Below, in pieces: positions 24,301 to 33,060 of a stretch of 59,132 nucleotides of DNA. The DNA comes from Bradyrhizobium sp. WSM1743 (GTDB lineage: Bacteria > Pseudomonadota > Alphaproteobacteria > Rhizobiales > Xanthobacteraceae). The translations under genes were made by a program, and so were the position numbers. The notes beneath the pieces were generated by a model. It did not search any database and had not been told where the DNA came from. It worked only from the letters and a program-made list of their open reading frames with translations. The DNA is taken from the NCBI RefSeq assembly GCF_000473065.1, contig NZ_AXAZ01000052.1, positions 1-59,132 of the forward strand. Reading direction: 5' to 3'. The first letter of the stretch is position 1; every line of letters begins with the position of its first letter.

Positions 24301-26364
24301 ATGAATTACGGCATCGCATTCACACCGCTTGTCCCCGCGATCGTCCTGTGGCTCGCGCTGGCCGCGATCGTCGTCATCGCGCTTCTGCTGCTGGTGGTGC
24401 GTGCACGCGGCGCCGCGGTGCGCGTGGCCGCGCTGGCGCTGTTCCTGCTTGCGCTCGCCAATCCCTCCTTCACACGCGAGGACCGCGATCCCCTCACCTC
24501 GGTCGTCGCAATCGTCGTCGACAAGAGCCCGAGCCAGAACTTCGGCAGCCGCAATCGCGAGGCCGCAGCGGCGCAGGAAGCGCTGGTCGACAGCCTGAAG
24601 AAGATCAAGGGCCTTGAGGTGCGCGTCGTCGAGGCCGGACAGGCCGACGGCGAGACCGACGGCACAAAACTGTTCGGCGCCCTCGCCTCGGCCTTGTCGG
24701 ACGTCCCCGTCGACCGCGTCGCCGGCGCTTTCCTGATCACCGACGGCCGCGTCCATGACATTCCCGCGAACGCCGCCGCGCTCGGTTTCCAGGCGCCGGT
24801 GCACGCGCTGGTCACGGGCCAGAAGGACGAGCGCGACCGCCGCATCGCGATCACGGCGGCGCCGCGCTTCGGCATCGTCGGGCAGACCCAGACCATCAGC
24901 TACCGCCTCGACGACCAGGGCGTCACGGGCGAGCGCGCCAAGGTCACGGTCCGCAGGGACGGCGAGGTCATCAACGAGCGCACGTTGTCGAGCGGCCAGG
25001 CCGCCAGCGTCGACGTCGACATCAAGCACGCCGGCCCGAACATCGTCGAGATCGAGGCCTCGCCGCTCGAACGCGAATTGACGCCGGTGAACAACCGCGC
25101 CGTGGTCGCCATCGACGGCGTGCGCGACAAGCTGCGCGTGCTGCTGGTCTCGGGCGAGCCGCATTCGGGCGAGCGCACCTGGCGCAATCTGCTCAAATCC
25201 GACGCCAGCGTCGACCTCGTGCATTTCACCATTCTGCGTCCGCCGGAGAAGCAGGACGGCACGCCGATCAACGAACTCTCGCTGATCGCGTTTCCGACCC
25301 GCGAGCTGTTCCAGCAGCACATCAACGAATTCCAGCTGATCATCTTCGATCGCTACGCCCGCCAGGGCGTGCTGCCGATCCCTTATTTCGAGAACATGGC
25401 GCGTTATGTGCGCGCAGGCGGCGCTGTGCTGGTCTCGGCCGGCCCCGACTATGCCTCGAACAGCAGCATCTGGCGCACGCCGCTCGATTCGGTACTGCCG
25501 GCCGAACCCGTCGGCGTCACCGAGAAGCCGTTCTATGCGCATCTGTCCGACATCGGCAAACGCCATCCGGTCACGCGCGGGCTGGAAGGCTCCGGCAGCG
25601 AGCCGCCGCGCTGGAGCCGCTTTTTCCGCACCGTCGATACCCGCAATGCGGTCAACCCGCCCGTGATGACCGGCGTCGATGGCAAGCCGCTGCTGTTCCT
25701 GTCGCGCTTCGGCGAAGGCCGCGTCGCGCTCTTGCTGTCCGATCACATCTGGCTGTGGGCGCGCGGCTATGAGGGCGGCGGACCGCATCTCGACCTGCTC
25801 CGGCGGATGTCGCACTGGCTGATGAAGCAGCCTGATCTCGACGAAGAGGCGCTACGTCTCCAGGTGCAGGGCAAGGACCTCATCGTGGTGCGTCAGACCA
25901 TGGCGGACAGCGTCCAGCCGGTGAGCGTGACCTCGCCGTCGGGCGTGTCGCAGGATCTGACGCTGAGTCCCGGCGATCCCGGCGAGTGGCGCGCCAGCCT
26001 GCCGGCCAACGAGCTCGGCCTGTGGCAGGCCACCGACGGCACGCTGAAGGCGCTGATCAATGTCGGCCCGACCAATCCGAAGGAGTTTTCGGAAGTCACC
26101 TCCACGGTCGATACCTTGAGGCCGCTGACCCAGGCAACGGGCGGCGACGCCGTGCGCGTGGCCAGCGGCTCAAGCATCGAGCTGCCGCGCATCCTGCCGG
26201 TGCGTTCGACGAGCGTCTTCCACGGCGACGGCTGGATGGGCGTGCGGATGCGCGACGCCAGCGTCGTCAAGGGCGTCGGCGTGCTGCCGATCTTCGCCGG
26301 CCTGATCGGCCTGTTGCTGCTGCTCGGCGCCTTCGCCGCGACCTGGGTCCGCGAGGGGCGGTAA
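24301..26364 (+). CDS. Large membrane protein, glutamine-amidotransferase-like
   Basis: 687 aa. Two N-terminal membrane helices (ILWLALAAIVVIALLLLVV-type and VRVAALALFLLALANPSF), a long soluble region, and one C-terminal helix (LPIFAGLIGLLLLLGAFAATW). The first soluble part has a VWA-like strand (VVAIVVDKSPSQNF) and ends ITDGRVHD; the middle (LLVSGEPHSGERTWRNLL, then VRAGGAVLVSAGPDYAS) resembles the class I glutamine-amidotransferase-like fold without a clear catalytic triad. It follows the DUF4159 gene after 151 bp holding a repeat, and it is the last member of the MoxR unit. Its role is unknown. Confidence 0.9.
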   Translation: MNYGIAFTPLVPAIVLWLALAAIVVIALLLLVVRARGAAVRVAALALFLLALANPSFTREDRDPLTSVVAIVVDKSPSQNFGSRNREAAAAQEALVDSLKKIKGLEVRVVEAGQADGETDGTKLFGALASALSDVPVDRVAGAFLITDGRVHDIPANAAALGFQAPVHALVTGQKDERDRRIAITAAPRFGIVGQTQTISYRLDDQGVTGERAKVTVRRDGEVINERTLSSGQAASVDVDIKHAGPNIVEIEASPLERELTPVNNRAVVAIDGVRDKLRVLLVSGEPHSGERTWRNLLKSDASVDLVHFTILRPPEKQDGTPINELSLIAFPTRELFQQHINEFQLIIFDRYARQGVLPIPYFENMARYVRAGGAVLVSAGPDYASNSSIWRTPLDSVLPAEPVGVTEKPFYAHLSDIGKRHPVTRGLEGSGSEPPRWSRFFRTVDTRNAVNPPVMTGVDGKPLLFLSRFGEGRVALLLSDHIWLWARGYEGGGPHLDLLRRMSHWLMKQPDLDEEALRLQVQGKDLIVVRQTMADSVQPVSVTSPSGVSQDLTLSPGDPGEWRASLPANELGLWQATDGTLKALINVGPTNPKEFSEVTSTVDTLRPLTQATGGDAVRVASGSSIELPRILPVRSTSVFHGDGWMGVRMRDASVVKGVGVLPIFAGLIGLLLLLGAFAATWVREGR

Positions 26365-26782
26365 ACTTCCAAAGCGTGATGGCTTCGCGGGCTCGTTCAA
26401 CCTCTCCCGCTTGCTTGCGGGAGAGGCGCAGGCCGCCTTCGGCGGCCGTCATCTCAAGAGACGCCGAGGCAAGGCCTCGGCTATGGCGAAGCGCCGGGTG
26501 AGGTTTCTCACCTCTTGGGGGTTCTCGCCCGCGGAGACACCCTCTCCCCAACCCTCCCCCGCAAGCGGGGGAGGGAGCGCACCTCCTTGGTTGCAAACGA
26601 TCAAGTCTCATCTCATCACGCATCAGACTAGCTAGTCTAGTTGCCCGAACGACACATCGGGTCGGCGGCCTGCATGCGCCGATCGGCTCGCGGTTGACAT
26701 CGGCAGACTGGTCGGGCGATGTTACACTATAACATCGCGGCGTCCTGGGATTGACGCCCCGATGTGGGGGTAGCGTTTCCAG
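26365..26782. repeat. Gene-free region with Bradyrhizobium-type repeats
   Basis: 418 bp. From about 26401 to 26576 lies a mosaic of inverted elements: CTCCCGCTTGCTTGCGGGAG, GGCCGCCTTCGGCGGCC, and later CCTCCCCCGCAAGCGGGGGAGG. Similar mosaics are at 38867-39066 and 58825-58851. The remaining right part contains the Zur-type palindrome described separately and the promoter of the DUF2946 gene. Confidence 0.75.
26716..26738. promoter_or_regulatory. Zur-type operator (zinc box)
   Basis: Two 9-bp inverted arms, GCGATGTTA (26716-26724) and TAACATCGC (26730-26738), are perfect and separated by CACTA. ATGTTA...TAACAT with this spacing is the shape of alphaproteobacterial Zur boxes. It is 45 bp before the ATG of the DUF2946 gene, in promoter position for that gene and the TonB-dependent receptor behind it. 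Binding by Zur is inferred. Confidence 0.78.
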
Positions 26783-27199
26783 ATGAAGTGGTTCCGGTCG
26801 AATAGCAGGCACGGTGCCCGGCTCGCGTTGTTCGCGATGCTGGTGCAGTTCGCGCTGACGTTCGGCCACAGCCACTGGTTCGCGCAGGCCGCGCCCCTTG
26901 CCCAATCCTCAGCCCAGCAGACCGACGGCGCCAAGGATAGCGCCAAGGGCGTGGCTGCGATCGACCGCGCCGCGGTCCAGAAGCAATCGCCCGCCGGCCC
27001 GGACCGGGAGCAGCCGGGCGAGGACAATTGCGCGATCTGCGCCGTCGTCGCGATGGCGGGTGCCGTCGTGTTCGCGACACCGCCCGTGCTGCTGCTGCCG
27101 CAGGCGATCGAGCTGCTCCACCGCACCACCGATGCGGAATTTCTCCATCTGAAATCGGCCGGCACCGCGTTCCAGCCCCGCGCGCCTCCCGCGTCCTGA
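26783..27199 (+). CDS. DUF2946-like exported small protein
   Basis: 138 aa. It has a hydrophobic N-terminal segment (LALFAMLVQFALTFG) followed by HSHWF, then a polar low-complexity stretch and a C-terminal second hydrophobic region beginning with a CAICAVVAMAGAVVFA motif. His and Cys residues make a metal-related role plausible. DUF2946 proteins are often encoded beside metal-linked TonB receptors. It sits between a Zur-type box and a ZnuD-like receptor, 145 bp ahead of the latter, and is probably co-regulated. A role in zinc handling is inferred. Confidence 0.8.
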   Translation: MKWFRSNSRHGARLALFAMLVQFALTFGHSHWFAQAAPLAQSSAQQTDGAKDSAKGVAAIDRAAVQKQSPAGPDREQPGEDNCAICAVVAMAGAVVFATPPVLLLPQAIELLHRTTDAEFLHLKSAGTAFQPRAPPAS

Positions 27200-27344
27200 G
27201 TTCCAACGTTTGATCACGCCCAGCCTCGCCGGACGCCGGCGAATGAATGGGAGAAGTTGAAGTCGAATTCCGTCGCGCTGCGACGGCAGGCCGCCTCCGA
27301 TCAGCCGACCATCATTCGGACCGCGCCTGAGTGGAATCAGGACC

Positions 27345-29714
27345 ATGTCATTTCAATTGCGACGCGCGCAGCGCCTTGGCGGAGCAAGCCTGCTCCTGCT
27401 CGGCGCCGCCGCCACATCTGCGCTCGCCCAAGACTCGGCGCAGGACAAATCGTCGACCGAGATCCCCGCCGTCACCGTGACCGCTCCGAGCCCCATCGTG
27501 CGCAGAGCGGTGGTGCCGTCGCGCAGCGCGGGCCGCGGCACGCGGACCGCGCGGGTGCGCAGCCGCCAACAGACGGCGGAAGCCGCGCCGGCACCCCCAG
27601 TGCCCGCCGCGCCTCAGCAGGGCGTGCTGCCTGTTGTGACCAACCAGTTCGCCACCGTCACCGTGGTGCCGAACGAGGAGATCCGCCGCGAGGGCGGCGG
27701 ACAGCTCGGCGATCTCCTGTTCTCCAAGCCCGGCATCACCGGGTCGAGCTTCGCGCCCGGCGCATCCAGCCGGCCGATCATCAGGGGTCTCGACGTCAAC
27801 CGCGTCGGCATCGTGGAGAACGGCACCAATGCCGGCGGTGCCTCCGACCTCGGCGAGGATCATTTCGTCCCGATCGATCCGCTCGCAACCAATCAGATCG
27901 AGGTGGTGCGCGGACCGGCGGCGCTGCGCTACGGCTCGACCTCGATCGGCGGCGTCGTCAGCGCCACCAACAACCGGATTCCGGATGCGCTGCCCTCCTG
28001 CGCGCCGTCGTTCCAAACCTACGGCCTGCCGACCAAGGCCCCGCTCGCGAGCGCCGCGACGGCGCCTTGCGTCACCGCCGAGACACGCACCGCCTTCAGC
28101 TCGGTCGACCGCGGCGTCGAAAGCGGCGTGCTGCTCGACACCGGCGGCGGCAATTTTGCCTTCCACGCCGACGCCTACGGCCGCACGACGTCCGACTATT
28201 ACATTCCGAGCTATCCATACCTGTTCGACCAGACACGGCCAATCGGCAATCGCCAGCCGAACTCGGCAACGCGGTCGGATGGCGCGTCGATCGGCGGGTC
28301 CTACTTTTTCACGGGCGGCTTCATCGGCGCGTCGATCACGCAAAACGATTCGCTCTATCATATCCCCGGCATCGATGGCGCCGACCACCGGACCCGCATC
28401 GATGCGCATCAGACCAAGATCAACGTAAAGGGCGAATATCGCCCGGATGGCGCTGCGATCGATGCGATCCGTTTCTGGGCTGGCGCCACCAACTACCGTC
28501 ACAACGAGCTGGGTCTCGCCGATACCGCCGATCCGACGACCGATGGTGTCCGCCAGACCTTCGCCAATCGGGAAGAGGAGATCCGCATCGAAACGCAGCT
28601 GATGCCGTTCAACGCCCGCTTTGCCGAGGTGACGACTGCGTTCGGCTTTCAGGCAGGCCATCAGGAGTTGACTGCGCCGAGTCCGGACGATCCCGGCTCG
28701 CTGTTCAATGGATTGTGGGACCCGAACCGCAACTACCGCGTGGCCGGCTACGTCTTCAACGAGTTCAAGTTCAGTGAACAGACGAGAGCGCAGGTCGCCG
28801 GCCGCATCGAGCATGTCGAGTTGCACGGCTCGACGCCGGATTTCCCGGCGGATTTCCTGCCCGACGGCAGTCCTCAAACGAGCATCGTCCGCAATCCGTC
28901 CTTCACGCCCAAGAGCGGCAGCATCGGCCTGCTCCAGGACCTGCCTGGCGGCATGGTCGGCAGCATCACCGCGCAATATGTCGAGCGCGCACCGAAACCG
29001 GCCGAGCTGTTCTCACGCGGCGGCCACGATGCGACCGCGACCTTCGATATCGGCAATCCGAACCTCACCATCGAGACCGCCAAGTCCGTCGAGCTCGGCG
29101 TGCGCAAGGCGACGGGACCGCTCCGCTTCGAAGCGACCGTCTACTACACGCATTTCGACAATTTCATCTATCGCCGCCTCACCGGCGTGATGTGCGATGG
29201 CGATTTCGCCTCATGCGGTGCGCCCGACGCCGAGTTGAACCAGGCGGTCTATTCGCAGCGCAACGCGAACTTCCGCGGCGGCGAGTTCCAGTCGCAGATC
29301 GATATCGGCGCGTTCCAGGGCGGCATCTGGGGCATCGAGAACCAGCTCGACGTGGTCCGCGCCACCTTCAGCGACGGCACCAACGTGCCGCGCATTCCGC
29401 CGGTGCGCATGGGCGGCGGCGTGTTCTGGCGCGACGACAACTGGCTGATGCGGATCAACCTGTTGCATGCCTTCGCGCAGAACAACGTCGCGGTGATCGC
29501 GGAGACGCCGACGGCGGGCTACAATTTGCTGAAGGCGGAGGTGAGCTACAAGACCAAGCTCAATCCAAATCCGTTCGGCGCGCGCGAAATGCTGGTCGGC
29601 CTCGTCGGCAACAACCTGCTCAACGAGAACATCCGCAACTCGGTGTCCTACACCAAGGACGAGGTGCTGATGCCCGGCATCGGCGTCAGGGCATTCGCGA
29701 ACTTCAAGTTCTAG
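27345..29714 (+). CDS. TonB-dependent receptor, ZnuD-like
   Basis: 789 aa. Outer-membrane beta barrel for energy-dependent metal uptake. A signal peptide ends ALAQ near residue 29. A TonB-box-like EIPAVTVTAP is followed by a Pro/Ala-rich linker. The plug domain includes PIIRGLDVNRVGIVENGTNA, then DLGEDHFVPIDPLATNQIEVVRGPAALRYGSTSIGGVV in pieces. The DHFVPIDPL arrangement, close to DHAVPVDPL of zinc receptors of the ZnuD group, suggests zinc as substrate. The barrel ends in FANFKF with a terminal aromatic residue. The position behind a Zur-type box supports this. A hairpin follows the stop. Confidence 0.93.
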   Translation: MSFQLRRAQRLGGASLLLLGAAATSALAQDSAQDKSSTEIPAVTVTAPSPIVRRAVVPSRSAGRGTRTARVRSRQQTAEAAPAPPVPAAPQQGVLPVVTNQFATVTVVPNEEIRREGGGQLGDLLFSKPGITGSSFAPGASSRPIIRGLDVNRVGIVENGTNAGGASDLGEDHFVPIDPLATNQIEVVRGPAALRYGSTSIGGVVSATNNRIPDALPSCAPSFQTYGLPTKAPLASAATAPCVTAETRTAFSSVDRGVESGVLLDTGGGNFAFHADAYGRTTSDYYIPSYPYLFDQTRPIGNRQPNSATRSDGASIGGSYFFTGGFIGASITQNDSLYHIPGIDGADHRTRIDAHQTKINVKGEYRPDGAAIDAIRFWAGATNYRHNELGLADTADPTTDGVRQTFANREEEIRIETQLMPFNARFAEVTTAFGFQAGHQELTAPSPDDPGSLFNGLWDPNRNYRVAGYVFNEFKFSEQTRAQVAGRIEHVELHGSTPDFPADFLPDGSPQTSIVRNPSFTPKSGSIGLLQDLPGGMVGSITAQYVERAPKPAELFSRGGHDATATFDIGNPNLTIETAKSVELGVRKATGPLRFEATVYYTHFDNFIYRRLTGVMCDGDFASCGAPDAELNQAVYSQRNANFRGGEFQSQIDIGAFQGGIWGIENQLDVVRATFSDGTNVPRIPPVRMGGGVFWRDDNWLMRINLLHAFAQNNVAVIAETPTAGYNLLKAEVSYKTKLNPNPFGAREMLVGLVGNNLLNENIRNSVSYTKDEVLMPGIGVRAFANFKF

Positions 29715-29724
29715 TTTCGAGCCA

Positions 29725-29746
29725 GTCGGGGCCTGCGGGCCCCGAC
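29725..29746 (+). terminator. Hairpin after TonB-receptor gene
   Basis: A 9-bp perfect stem GTCGGGGCC (29725-29733) with GGCCCCGAC (29738-29746) and 4-base loop, 10 bp after the stop. No T tract follows, so termination strength is uncertain. Confidence 0.5.
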
Positions 29747-29801
29747 GCACCTCGCCCTGGGCGCTTCAGCGTAATCCGGGCCTGCACCGCTGTCTCCACA
29801 C

Positions 29802-29881
29802 CGTCATTGCGAGCGCAGCGAAGCAATCCAGACCGTCACTGCGGAAAGATTCTGGATTGCTTCGCTGCGCTCGCAATGACG
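29802..29881. repeat. Palindromic element, family B copy 1
   Basis: Begins CGTCATTGCGAGCGCAGCGA and closes with the inverted TCGCTGCGCTCGCAATGACG, with AGCAATCCAGA / TCTGGATTGCT inside. Copies at 44485-44600 (with an insert) and a half copy at 47811-47843. Confidence 0.85.
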
Positions 29882-29942
29882 GAGTATGAAGAGCGGCTGC
29901 CGCTCTTCCAATTCACGGCGTAGTAGCCCGGATGCTTCTGCC

Positions 29943-30458
29943 CTAGCCCCGCGCCTTGCTCCAGTCGGGCATGACCTGTCCCGAGACGCCCTCGAAGGCG
30001 CCGTCGACGAGCTCGAACACGAGGATGCGGGCGGCGTCGACGGGGCCCGGCATGGTGACGCGGCCCTTGGGGACCGGCTTGAAGCCGGCGCGGCTGTAAT
30101 AGGGCTCGTCGCCGACCAGGAGCACGAGGCGATGACCTTTTTCCCTGGCGTCCTTCAGCGCGCGCTCCATCAACAGACGGCCGATGCCGCGGTCGCGGAA
30201 CGGCGGCTCAACCGTGAGCGGCCCAAGCAGCAGCGCGGGCGTCTCGCCAATCAGGATCGGCAACTGCCTGACCGAGCCGACCAGAAGCGTGCCGATGCGG
30301 GCGGTGAAGGACAATTCGAGCAGATGATCGACGTGCTCGCGAATCCGGTAGGCGCTCAGCACGAAGCGGCCGGGACCGAAGGTACGTTCGTGCAGCCGCT
30401 CGATCGCCTGGGCGTCGCCGGCGGCCTCGGGAAGGATGGTCAGTGAGAGATCGTTCAT
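29943..30458 (-). CDS. GNAT-family N-acetyltransferase
   Basis: 171 aa. YhbS-like acetyltransferase using acetyl-CoA. The acetyl-CoA-binding motif is VEPPFRDRGIGRLLMERAL near residue 87-105, with R-x2-G-I-G clearly present, and the C-terminal YYSRAGFKPVP is the usual strand-turn. The acceptor (amine, antibiotic or protein) cannot be deduced. It is transcribed alone, convergent with the TonB-receptor gene. Confidence 0.88.
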   Translation of the reverse strand: MNDLSLTILPEAAGDAQAIERLHERTFGPGRFVLSAYRIREHVDHLLELSFTARIGTLLVGSVRQLPILIGETPALLLGPLTVEPPFRDRGIGRLLMERALKDAREKGHRLVLLVGDEPYYSRAGFKPVPKGRVTMPGPVDAARILVFELVDGAFEGVSGQVMPDWSKARG

Positions 30459-30482
30459 GTCGATTTGCGGGATAGCACCTGA

Positions 30483-30498
30483 ATGGACCGCGGTCCAT
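30483..30498. promoter_or_regulatory. Perfect 16-bp palindrome
   Basis: ATGGACCG/CGGTCCAT without a spacer, 25 bp upstream of the GNAT start codon and 16 bp past the stop of the small membrane gene. It could be an operator for the GNAT gene. The bound protein is unknown. Confidence 0.45.
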
Positions 30499-30513
30499 CG
30501 GGCAGCGGGGCGC

Positions 30514-30804
30514 TCAGTTCCTTTTCAACGCCGGCTGGGACAGGTAGGCCAGCATCTTCATCTCCCGCCGCCCTCGCGTGACCGTGTCGAGCACGAGCCC
30601 CGACGACACCAACAGCGGGGCCAAGATCACCAAGCCCATCGACAGCACGGCGGTCGGCATCGGGTTATGGCACGGCAAGCGGATCGGGTCCTGCCATTCA
30701 GCGAACGCGATCTGCTTCATCTTGCCTTCGAAATAGCCGTCGTAGTCCAATGCAGAATTGGTGTTGAGCCCACCGAGCGCTTTACAGGCCGCCCTCAGCG
30801 CCAC
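30514..30804 (-). CDS. Small protein with one membrane helix
   Basis: 96 aa from GTG 30804, overlapping the stop of the upstream NUDIX gene by 10 bp. The first half is polar (ALDYDGYFEGKMKQIAFAEW); the second holds a hydrophobic segment (PTAVLSMGLVILAPLLVSSGL) and a basic end LDTVTRGRREMKMLAYLSQP. That end resembles the tail of family 2 glycosyltransferases, so the gene could be the remnant of one, or a conserved small membrane protein. Starts inside (ATG 30720) are possible. No function is claimed. Confidence 0.55.
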   Translation of the reverse strand: MALRAACKALGGLNTNSALDYDGYFEGKMKQIAFAEWQDPIRLPCHNPMPTAVLSMGLVILAPLLVSSGLVLDTVTRGRREMKMLAYLSQPALKRN

Positions 30805-31286
30805 GTCGCAATCAGGGGCTTGCCGTCAAGCACTTCCGCGATCCGCAGCCGCGTGCCGGGCGTGGTGCCCCTGGGCAGCGCGGTGATGGCGAAGAAGCCG
30901 CATTCGACGATCTCGCGGTTGGGCTCGGGCGGGCGGTCCTGCGTGAATTGCCTGACTACGTAGACCGCGACGTGGTCGCGGCGGGAGACGTGACTGTTGA
31001 GGAAGATGCCGTGCAAGACCGCCTCACCGGTGAGATCGATATCGCCCTCCTCCTTGAGCTCGCGCCGCAGCGCCTCTTCCATGGCCTCGCCGAGATCGAC
31101 GCCGCCGCCCGGCAAATACCAGCCGCTGACGTAACTGTGCCTGACCAGGAACACGCGATTGTCGGCATCCAGCACCACGGCGCGGACGCCGAGCGTCATG
31201 CCGCGGACGAGCAGGAAATAGACGTGGAAGATTCGCCGCAGCAACGGCTCGAATTTCCGTCGGACCCGGTTCAGACGTTCTCCCAT
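30795..31286 (-). CDS. NUDIX hydrolase
   Basis: 163 aa. The NUDIX box runs GGGVDLGEAMEEALRRELKEEGDI, near residue 63-86, with R-E-L-x-E-E-G and a preceding WYLPGG. Upstream is a basic amphipathic N-terminus (RLNRVRRKFEPLLRRIFHVYFLL), which may associate with membranes. The start is ATG 31286 with an AAGGAAG ribosome site; the open frame to 31418 has no ribosome site. The substrate is unknown. It overlaps the small membrane gene behind it. Confidence 0.88.
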   Translation of the reverse strand: MGERLNRVRRKFEPLLRRIFHVYFLLVRGMTLGVRAVVLDADNRVFLVRHSYVSGWYLPGGGVDLGEAMEEALRRELKEEGDIDLTGEAVLHGIFLNSHVSRRDHVAVYVVRQFTQDRPPEPNREIVECGFFAITALPRGTTPGTRLRIAEVLDGKPLIATWR

Positions 31287-31379
31287 CAAGCTTCCTTTGC
31301 CGCTCCGTTTCAGACCCTGCTTGCGCGTTCGTCGCGACCTTGCCATTACAGCGGAGCAATAGCGAGGCAATCGCGCGCC

Positions 31380-32264
31380 ATGGCCCCCTTCACGCTCGCC
31401 CATCTGTCCGACCCGCATCTAGCGCCCTTGCCGAAGCCGCGGCTGATCGAGCTCGCCGGCAAGCGCGCGCTCGGCTATGTCAACTGGACGCGCAACCGCC
31501 ACAAGTACCAGCGCCGCGAGGTTCTCGACGCGCTGGTCGCCGACATGAAGGCGCAGGCGCCCGACCACATCGCGGTGACCGGCGATCTCGTCAACCTCGC
31601 GCTGGAGGCGGAATTCGCGCCGGCCCTGGCCTGGCTCGAAAGCGTCGGTCGGCCCGACCGCGTGACCGCGATTCCCGGCAATCACGACGCCTATGTCAGC
31701 GCGACGCGTCATCGCTTCGGCGAGACGTTCCTGCACTACATCGCCGCGGACACGCCTGGCGCCGCGGCCTTTCCCGCCGTGCGCCGGCGCGGGCCGCTGG
31801 CGCTGATCAGCCTGTCCACGGCGGTGCCGACCCTGCCGCTGATGGCGACGGGCACGCTCGGACGCGATCAGCTCGCCGCGCTCGCAGAGGTCCTCGAACG
31901 GCTCGCCGCGGAGGACGTCTTCCGCGTGCTGCTGGTGCATCATCCGCTGAAGTCCAGCGCACGCCAGAAGCGGATGACGGACGCGCCGGAATTGCTGGCG
32001 CTCTTGAAGCATCACGGCGTCGAGCTGGTCCTGCACGGGCACGACCACATTCATTCGACGATGTGGTTCGAGGGCCCCAACGGCAATATTCCCGCGCTCG
32101 GCGTGCCCTCGGCCTCCGCGCTCGCGCACGGACGCTATCCCGCGGCGGCGTATAATCTGTTCAGAATCGAGAAGGACAATGCCGGCTGGCGCTGCGAGCA
32201 GACGGTGCGGAGCCTCGGGGCTGGATTTCAGATCGGGCAGATCAAGCATGCAAGGTTGATCTGA
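31380..32264 (+). CDS. Metallophosphoesterase, cAMP phosphodiesterase-like
   Basis: 294 aa. Two-metal phosphoesterase. All five metal motifs are present: D-P-H near residue 11-13 (LAHLSDPHL), GDLVN, GNHD, LVHHPL and LHGHDHIH. The order and spacing resemble CpdA-like enzymes and other class III phosphodiesterases, but the specificity for cyclic nucleotides is not certain. The start is ATG 31380; an open frame continues upstream but only antisense to the divergent NUDIX gene. The 93-bp gap to that gene is a divergent promoter. Confidence 0.92.
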   Translation: MAPFTLAHLSDPHLAPLPKPRLIELAGKRALGYVNWTRNRHKYQRREVLDALVADMKAQAPDHIAVTGDLVNLALEAEFAPALAWLESVGRPDRVTAIPGNHDAYVSATRHRFGETFLHYIAADTPGAAAFPAVRRRGPLALISLSTAVPTLPLMATGTLGRDQLAALAEVLERLAAEDVFRVLLVHHPLKSSARQKRMTDAPELLALLKHHGVELVLHGHDHIHSTMWFEGPNGNIPALGVPSASALAHGRYPAAAYNLFRIEKDNAGWRCEQTVRSLGAGFQIGQIKHARLI

Positions 32265-32272
32265 GGTCACGC

Positions 32273-32373
32273 CGTCATTCCGGGGCGGCTCGAAGAGCCG
32301 AACTCCGGTGCGCCCTTGCGCACCTGAGAATCTCGAGATTCCGGGTTCGCGCTTCGCGCGCCCCGGAATGACG
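32273..32373. repeat. Palindromic intergenic element, family A copy 2
   Basis: Begins CGTCATTCCGGGGCGGCTCG, ends CGCCCCGGAATGACG, with core AATCTCGAGATTCCGGGTT. It follows the stop of the phosphoesterase gene by 8 bp and lies between convergent genes. Confidence 0.85.
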
Positions 32374-32385
32374 ACGGAAAGAAAT

Positions 32386-32940
32386 TCACCAGCTCCGCAG
32401 CGCCGCCAGGACGGCCACCCCGAACAACGCGGCAGCGCCGAGCACGAAGCCGAACACGAACGGCCAGAGGCGCGAGCGGCGCGGCGGCGGCGCCGCCTCG
32501 GTCTTCGGTTCGGACGGGACCACCATCGCACGCTCGCGCTCGATCATGCGGCGCGCGACATAGTCGGTGACGGCATCGACGATCACAGCGGTGTCGTGCG
32601 ATTCGGCGAGCACGATGCGGCCGAAGCGGGTGTCCTGGACGAAGCGGTACATCCGCTTGTCGCGCCCCATCACGATGTGGGCGACGACGTCGATCCACAG
32701 TCGCGGCGTATCGCCCTGGCTGATGCCGCGATCGAACAGGTCGATCTTATCAGGCACCTGGGCGAACAGCGGGTCGAGTGCGTCGTTGAGGATCTCGAGC
32801 CGCGCCACCTCGGCGTCGCGCAAATCGACGACGACGCCGGTTCGGTCGGCGGCCTCGATCCGCGCGCGCAGCAGCGCATCGCGCAGCCGCACCGGGCGCG
32901 GCTGGCCGGGAGGGGTCCCGCTGGTCTCGGGCTCTGACAT
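32386..32940 (-). CDS. Conserved hypothetical protein with C-terminal anchor
   Basis: 184 aa, no recognised domain. The N-terminal two thirds look soluble and folded (LRARIEAADRTGVVVDLRDAEVARLEILNDALDPLFAQV in pieces, then a region with DVVAHIVMGRDKRMYRFVQDTRFGRIVLAE). The end has a basic linker (PPPRRSRLW) and one helix (PFVFGFVLGAAALFGVAVLAAL), so it is a tail-anchored inner-membrane protein. It is transcribed alone, ending near a repeat. Confidence 0.78.
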   Translation of the reverse strand: MSEPETSGTPPGQPRPVRLRDALLRARIEAADRTGVVVDLRDAEVARLEILNDALDPLFAQVPDKIDLFDRGISQGDTPRLWIDVVAHIVMGRDKRMYRFVQDTRFGRIVLAESHDTAVIVDAVTDYVARRMIERERAMVVPSEPKTEAAPPPRRSRLWPFVFGFVLGAAALFGVAVLAALRSW

Positions 32941-33060
32941 CGTCGGCCTCGTCCTCGACTTTCCGTAATTAACCTATCAGCAACCACACCCTCCGCAAAG
33001 GCCCACAATTCCAGATACTTACGGCGCCCACAGCCGTTTCACCTGTACCAAAAACAGACG

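Noticed and set aside
24184..25815. 543-codon minus-strand frame opposite the amidotransferase-like gene
   Set aside because: Antisense shadow.
27348..28976. 542-codon minus-strand frame opposite the TonB receptor
   Set aside because: Antisense shadow; the sense gene has signal, plug and barrel.
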